From Flavobacteriaceae bacterium (GTDB lineage: Bacteria; Bacteroidota; Bacteroidia; Flavobacteriales; Flavobacteriaceae): a DNA stretch of 64,000 bases. Positions 61,353 to 64,000 of the stretch are shown piece after piece; within the stretch, counting starts at the first letter, position 1, and every line of letters starts with the position of its first letter. The notes below the pieces were generated by a model that was not told the origin of the DNA, did no database searches, and saw nothing but the letters and a program-made list of their open reading frames with translations. The position numbers and the translations under genes were made by a program. The stretch spans positions 1 to 64,000 of the forward strand of contig DUDG01000018.1 in the NCBI GenBank assembly GCA_012959395.1, in the 5' to 3' direction.

Positions 61353-62216
61353 TTAACTATACTTTTGAAAAAGTTTTGAAGCATGATTATAACACGATTC
61401 AAAATTTAAAGAATTGATATTTATTTTAATATTTTTTGAATTAAAATAAGTAATCATTTTTTCAGTTGGGAAATTTCCGGTCAAATCATCTTTTGCCATT
61501 GGACATCCTCCAAAACCTTGAATAGTGCCATCAAACCTTCTACACCCTGAATTATATGCTGAATTAATTTTATCATGCCACTGATCAGGTTTGGTATGGA
61601 AATGTGCTCCAAATTCTATTTCAGGATATTTCACCACAGCTTTTGAAAAAATCATTTTTATATCCTTTTTAATAGCAGAACCAATAGTATCAGATAAAGA
61701 AACTACTTCTATTTTTATTTCATTTAGTAAATCAATCCATTTTTCTACAATTTCAGAATTCCAAGGATCACCATATGGGTTACCAAAACCCATTGATAGA
61801 TATACTACAACCTTTTTTTCATAACGATCAGCTAAGTCTTTAATCTTCTTTAATTCTTCAATAGAATCACTAATTGTTTTATTAGTATTTCTCATTTGAA
61901 AATTTTCTGAAATTGAGAAAGGATAGCCTAAAAAACATATTTGTGAATACTCACAAGCTTGCTTAGCCCCTCTTAAATTTGCTACTATTGCAAGTAATTT
62001 AGATTTTGAAGCAGATAAGTCTAAACTTTCTATAACCTGATGAGTATCTTTCATTTGTGGAATAGCATATGGAGAGACAAAACTTCCAAAATCTACAATA
62101 TCAAAACCTACAGATAATAAAGATTGCAAATAAGATACTTTTTCTTTAGTCGGAATCCATTTCTTAATTCCTTGTAAAGCATCCCTTGGGCATTCTACAA
62201 TTTTAATTAAAGACAT
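61353..62216 (-). CDS. Hydroxymethylglutaryl-CoA lyase
   Basis: A 287-residue TIM-barrel lyase. It begins V-E-C-P-R-D-A-L-Q-G (metal/substrate site), keeps F-V-S-P near residue 46 and L-S-D-T-I-G near 170, and carries the family signature G-T-I-Q-G-F-G-G-C-P-M-A with the catalytic cysteine near residue 235. It cleaves HMG-CoA to acetyl-CoA and acetoacetate, the last step of leucine breakdown. It is alone here, but isovaleryl-CoA dehydrogenase, CoA-transferase and thiolase genes occur in the island. Confidence 0.87.
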   Translation of the reverse strand: MSLIKIVECPRDALQGIKKWIPTKEKVSYLQSLLSVGFDIVDFGSFVSPYAIPQMKDTHQVIESLDLSASKSKLLAIVANLRGAKQACEYSQICFLGYPFSISENFQMRNTNKTISDSIEELKKIKDLADRYEKKVVVYLSMGFGNPYGDPWNSEIVEKWIDLLNEIKIEVVSLSDTIGSAIKKDIKMIFSKAVVKYPEIEFGAHFHTKPDQWHDKINSAYNSGCRRFDGTIQGFGGCPMAKDDLTGNFPTEKMITYFNSKNIKININSLNFESCYNHASKLFQKYS

Positions 62217-62237
62217 TTTATAAAGTTAAGATATTTA

Positions 62238-62849
62238 TTATTTCAGTATCCAAATTGAAATAAAAATGTATATACAAGTCTCAATTAAGAAAAAGTATTT
62301 ATTGAATATACCTTTACTATCAATTAAAGATTTAATATTAACAGCAAAAAAGGAGACTGATATAAAAACAAGATTAGCTTGCATCCAAAAAAGGATTCCT
62401 AAAACAGTAAATTGAATTTGAGAATCTAAATTATCATGAAAAAGAAAATTAGGGAAAAGTGCAATGAAAAAAATGCTCACTTTTGGATTTAAAAGATTCA
62501 TTAAAAGACCTTTTTTAAAAATGCTAATATTTTTAATTTCTTGTTGATGTTTTTTACTTTCCTTTTGTCTATTTAAAAATGCTTTTATAGCTAAATAAAT
62601 AAAATATAAAGCCCCTAGTGTTTTTAGAATTAAAAATATTTTTTCATTCTCCTTTAATAATAGTGATAAGCCAATAACAACTAAAAAAGTATGAAAAAGA
62701 AGACCTGTAGTTAATCCTAAAGAAGTAATAATAGCCTGTTTTTTACCTTTTATGAAACTTTGAGATATGACATATAAAATATCAGGACCAGGTGAAATTG
62801 TCAGAGCCAATGATGATAAAATAAACGTGATTATTATTTCGTAATGCAT
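62238..62849 (-). CDS. LysE/RhtB-family amino-acid exporter
   Basis: A 203-residue membrane protein with six hydrophobic segments. The N-terminal motif S-P-G-P-D-I-L-Y-V near residue 19 and G-K-K-Q-A-I-I-T-S-L-G-L near 35 are typical of LysE/RhtB transporters, with N-L-L-N-P-K near 118. It exports an amino acid or related metabolite. It follows the sulfatase gene in the same direction. Confidence 0.88.
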   Translation of the reverse strand: MHYEIIITFILSSLALTISPGPDILYVISQSFIKGKKQAIITSLGLTTGLLFHTFLVVIGLSLLLKENEKIFLILKTLGALYFIYLAIKAFLNRQKESKKHQQEIKNISIFKKGLLMNLLNPKVSIFFIALFPNFLFHDNLDSQIQFTVLGILFWMQANLVFISVSFFAVNIKSLIDSKGIFNKYFFLIETCIYIFISIWILK

Positions 62850-62882
62850 TAATTAAATTATAGGATTCTATTCTCAAAGAAA

Positions 62883-64000
62883 TTAGTTAATTAACTTTCT
62901 ATTTATTAATTGATTTTTTCCTTTTATCATATTAGAATTATGTATCAATACAATACTTCTAATTTTATCAATCACATCTTTGTTTTTACTTGAAATATTA
63001 TATTTTTCACTAGGATCATTTTCTAAATCATATAAAAGAGGAATCTCATGTATCATTTTTTTATTATTTAAAGTATAAGCCTCTTGCGTAATAAAATGTG
63101 CTTTATAATTCTTATACCTTAAAGCATACAATTGTGTTCCTCTATAAAAATATGTCACTTCTCTATCTGTTCTCTTTAAATCAAATAATGTCTTAGTGAT
63201 ATCGAATCCATCTATAATTCTATCTGTAGGAATTTGACCACCAGCAATTGATATAAAAGTTGAAAAAAGATCCATTGTAGAGCCAGTATCAGAAATTATA
63301 GCGGGCTTGATATTACTAGGAGACCAAAAAATAGCTGGAACCCTCATTCCACCTTCCCAAGTAGTTCCTTTTCCTTCTTTTAATAACCCTGCACTTCCTC
63401 CATGAGTTTTAAATGGAAGCCATGGACCATTATCAGATGTGAAAACAACAATAGTATTCTTATCAATTTTTAATTTTTTAAGAACCTTAATAATTTGACC
63501 TACACCATAATCAATTTCTTGAATCACATCTCCATAAAGACCTCTTTTACTTTTACCAAGAAATTTTTTTGAAGCATACAGTGGAATGTGTGGAAGGTTA
63601 TGTGCTACATATAGAAAAAAAGATTCTTTTTTATTTTCTTTTATAAAGTTAATAGCTTCCTTAGTATACCTTTTAGTAATAGTTGTTTGATCAACAGGTC
63701 TTTCAATTACAGAAGTATTTTTAATTAATGGAACATTATAATTTTTTGAATTCAATTCCTCACCTTTATATTGATCCCAATAGTTGAAATTATTGATTGC
63801 ATCCATATCATTTGAGTATGGTATTCCATAATAATAATCAAATCCATTATTAGTAGGTAAAAATTCTTTTTTATGACCTAGATGCCATTTACCAATAGCA
63901 GCTGTTTTATATCCCTTTTCTTTTAGAATTTCAGATAAGGTCAATTCATATGATGGTAATCCATTAACAGAGTCAGGAAATAATACTCTGTTAATATCAC
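62883..64000 (-). CDS. Sulfatase (third copy), N-terminus beyond the window
   Basis: The frame is open from 62883 up to the window edge at 64000, so the gene is cut off at its 5' end. What is seen (about 372 residues) begins R-V-L-F-P-D-S-V-N-G-L-P, then L-S-E-I-L-K-E-K-G-Y, G-K-W-H-L-G-H, A-H-N-L-P-H-I-P-L and F-T-S-D-N-G-P-W, all arylsulfatase blocks. The formylglycine cysteine would lie upstream of the edge. The sequence is clearly different from the two island sulfatases. Confidence 0.88.
   Translation of the reverse strand, partial: DINRVLFPDSVNGLPSYELTLSEILKEKGYKTAAIGKWHLGHKKEFLPTNNGFDYYYGIPYSNDMDAINNFNYWDQYKGEELNSKNYNVPLIKNTSVIERPVDQTTITKRYTKEAINFIKENKKESFFLYVAHNLPHIPLYASKKFLGKSKRGLYGDVIQEIDYGVGQIIKVLKKLKIDKNTIVVFTSDNGPWLPFKTHGGSAGLLKEGKGTTWEGGMRVPAIFWSPSNIKPAIISDTGSTMDLFSTFISIAGGQIPTDRIIDGFDITKTLFDLKRTDREVTYFYRGTQLYALRYKNYKAHFITQEAYTLNNKKMIHEIPLLYDLENDPSEKYNISSKNKDVIDKIRSIVLIHNSNMIKGKNQLINRKLIN

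Overview
The window is strongly AT-rich DNA from a member of the Bacteroidota, most likely a marine flavobacterium. The signs are: proteins with Bacteroidota-type domain sets (DUF5916, DUF2807, DUF4369-TlpA thioredoxin, a TonB-dependent receptor with an N-terminal carboxypeptidase-like domain, a fused ResB-CcsA cytochrome c maturation protein), signal peptides ending in FGQ or FSQ, few Shine-Dalgarno sequences, and TAnnTTTG-type -7 elements. There is one tRNA gene, tRNA-Arg(ACG) at 4671-4744. I saw no rRNA, CRISPR array, integrase or transposase.

Region 1 (1-7150) is a patchy locus of small secreted proteins around the tRNA. It carries gene fragments and several copies of short repeats. One is a block ending in a GATATGCCTATGGTTTAG core, of which an exact 32-bp direct repeat brackets a thioredoxin lipoprotein gene. 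Another is a shared promoter plus MKKLILLLL signal-peptide block. Region 2 (7151-12034) holds a SnoaL-like lipoprotein, a DUF1080 protein, a saccharopine-dehydrogenase-fold reductase, and a short lysine-catabolic operon (saccharopine dehydrogenase plus a DUF1338/HglS-like 2-oxoadipate dioxygenase).

Region 3 (about 12.0-51.4 kb) is the striking part: a long, nearly gap-free CoA-thioester catabolic island. The left arm, transcribed leftwards, has a two-subunit acyl-CoA dehydrogenase, two crotonase-fold enzymes, MaoC hydratase, SDR, thiolase, medium-chain reductase and an acyl-CoA carboxylase beta subunit. Next come an acyl-CoA ligase, an alpha/beta hydrolase broken by a one-base frameshift, and a TonB receptor with unusually hydrophobic loop segments. 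Then come a nitronate-monooxygenase-like enzyme, a 3-oxoacid CoA-transferase pair, isovaleryl-CoA-dehydrogenase-like enzyme and acetyl-CoA acetyltransferase. The right arm, transcribed rightwards, has a di-iron sterol-desaturase-type hydroxylase, DUF1254/DUF1214 proteins, a metallo-beta-lactamase-fold hydrolase, a haloalkane-dehalogenase-like hydrolase, a DJ-1-like protein, two sulfatases (one fused to a membrane domain), a TetR regulator, a second nitronate-monooxygenase-like enzyme, and an SDR/ACAD11-like/SDR/kinase/phosphatase set resembling the 4-hydroxyacyl-CoA pathway. Similar 18-bp palindromes (TTAGTA-N6-TACTAA) occur upstream of several of these transcription units and of the TetR gene, so one regulator may control the island. 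My inference is uptake and breakdown of a hydrophobic, probably sulfated, branched or cyclic lipid (isoprenoid or sterol-like); the actual substrate cannot be read from the sequence. The island also holds three gene remnants, including a collapsed 4-hydroxybutyryl-CoA-dehydratase-type gene.

Region 4 (51.4-64.0 kb) returns to ordinary housekeeping: a secreted hypothetical protein, CcsBA, a SurA-type isomerase, a second periplasmic foldase-like lipoprotein, IMP dehydrogenase, a membrane protein/FMN-binding protein/porin trio, HMG-CoA lyase (the last step of leucine catabolism), a LysE exporter and a third sulfatase that runs off the right edge.
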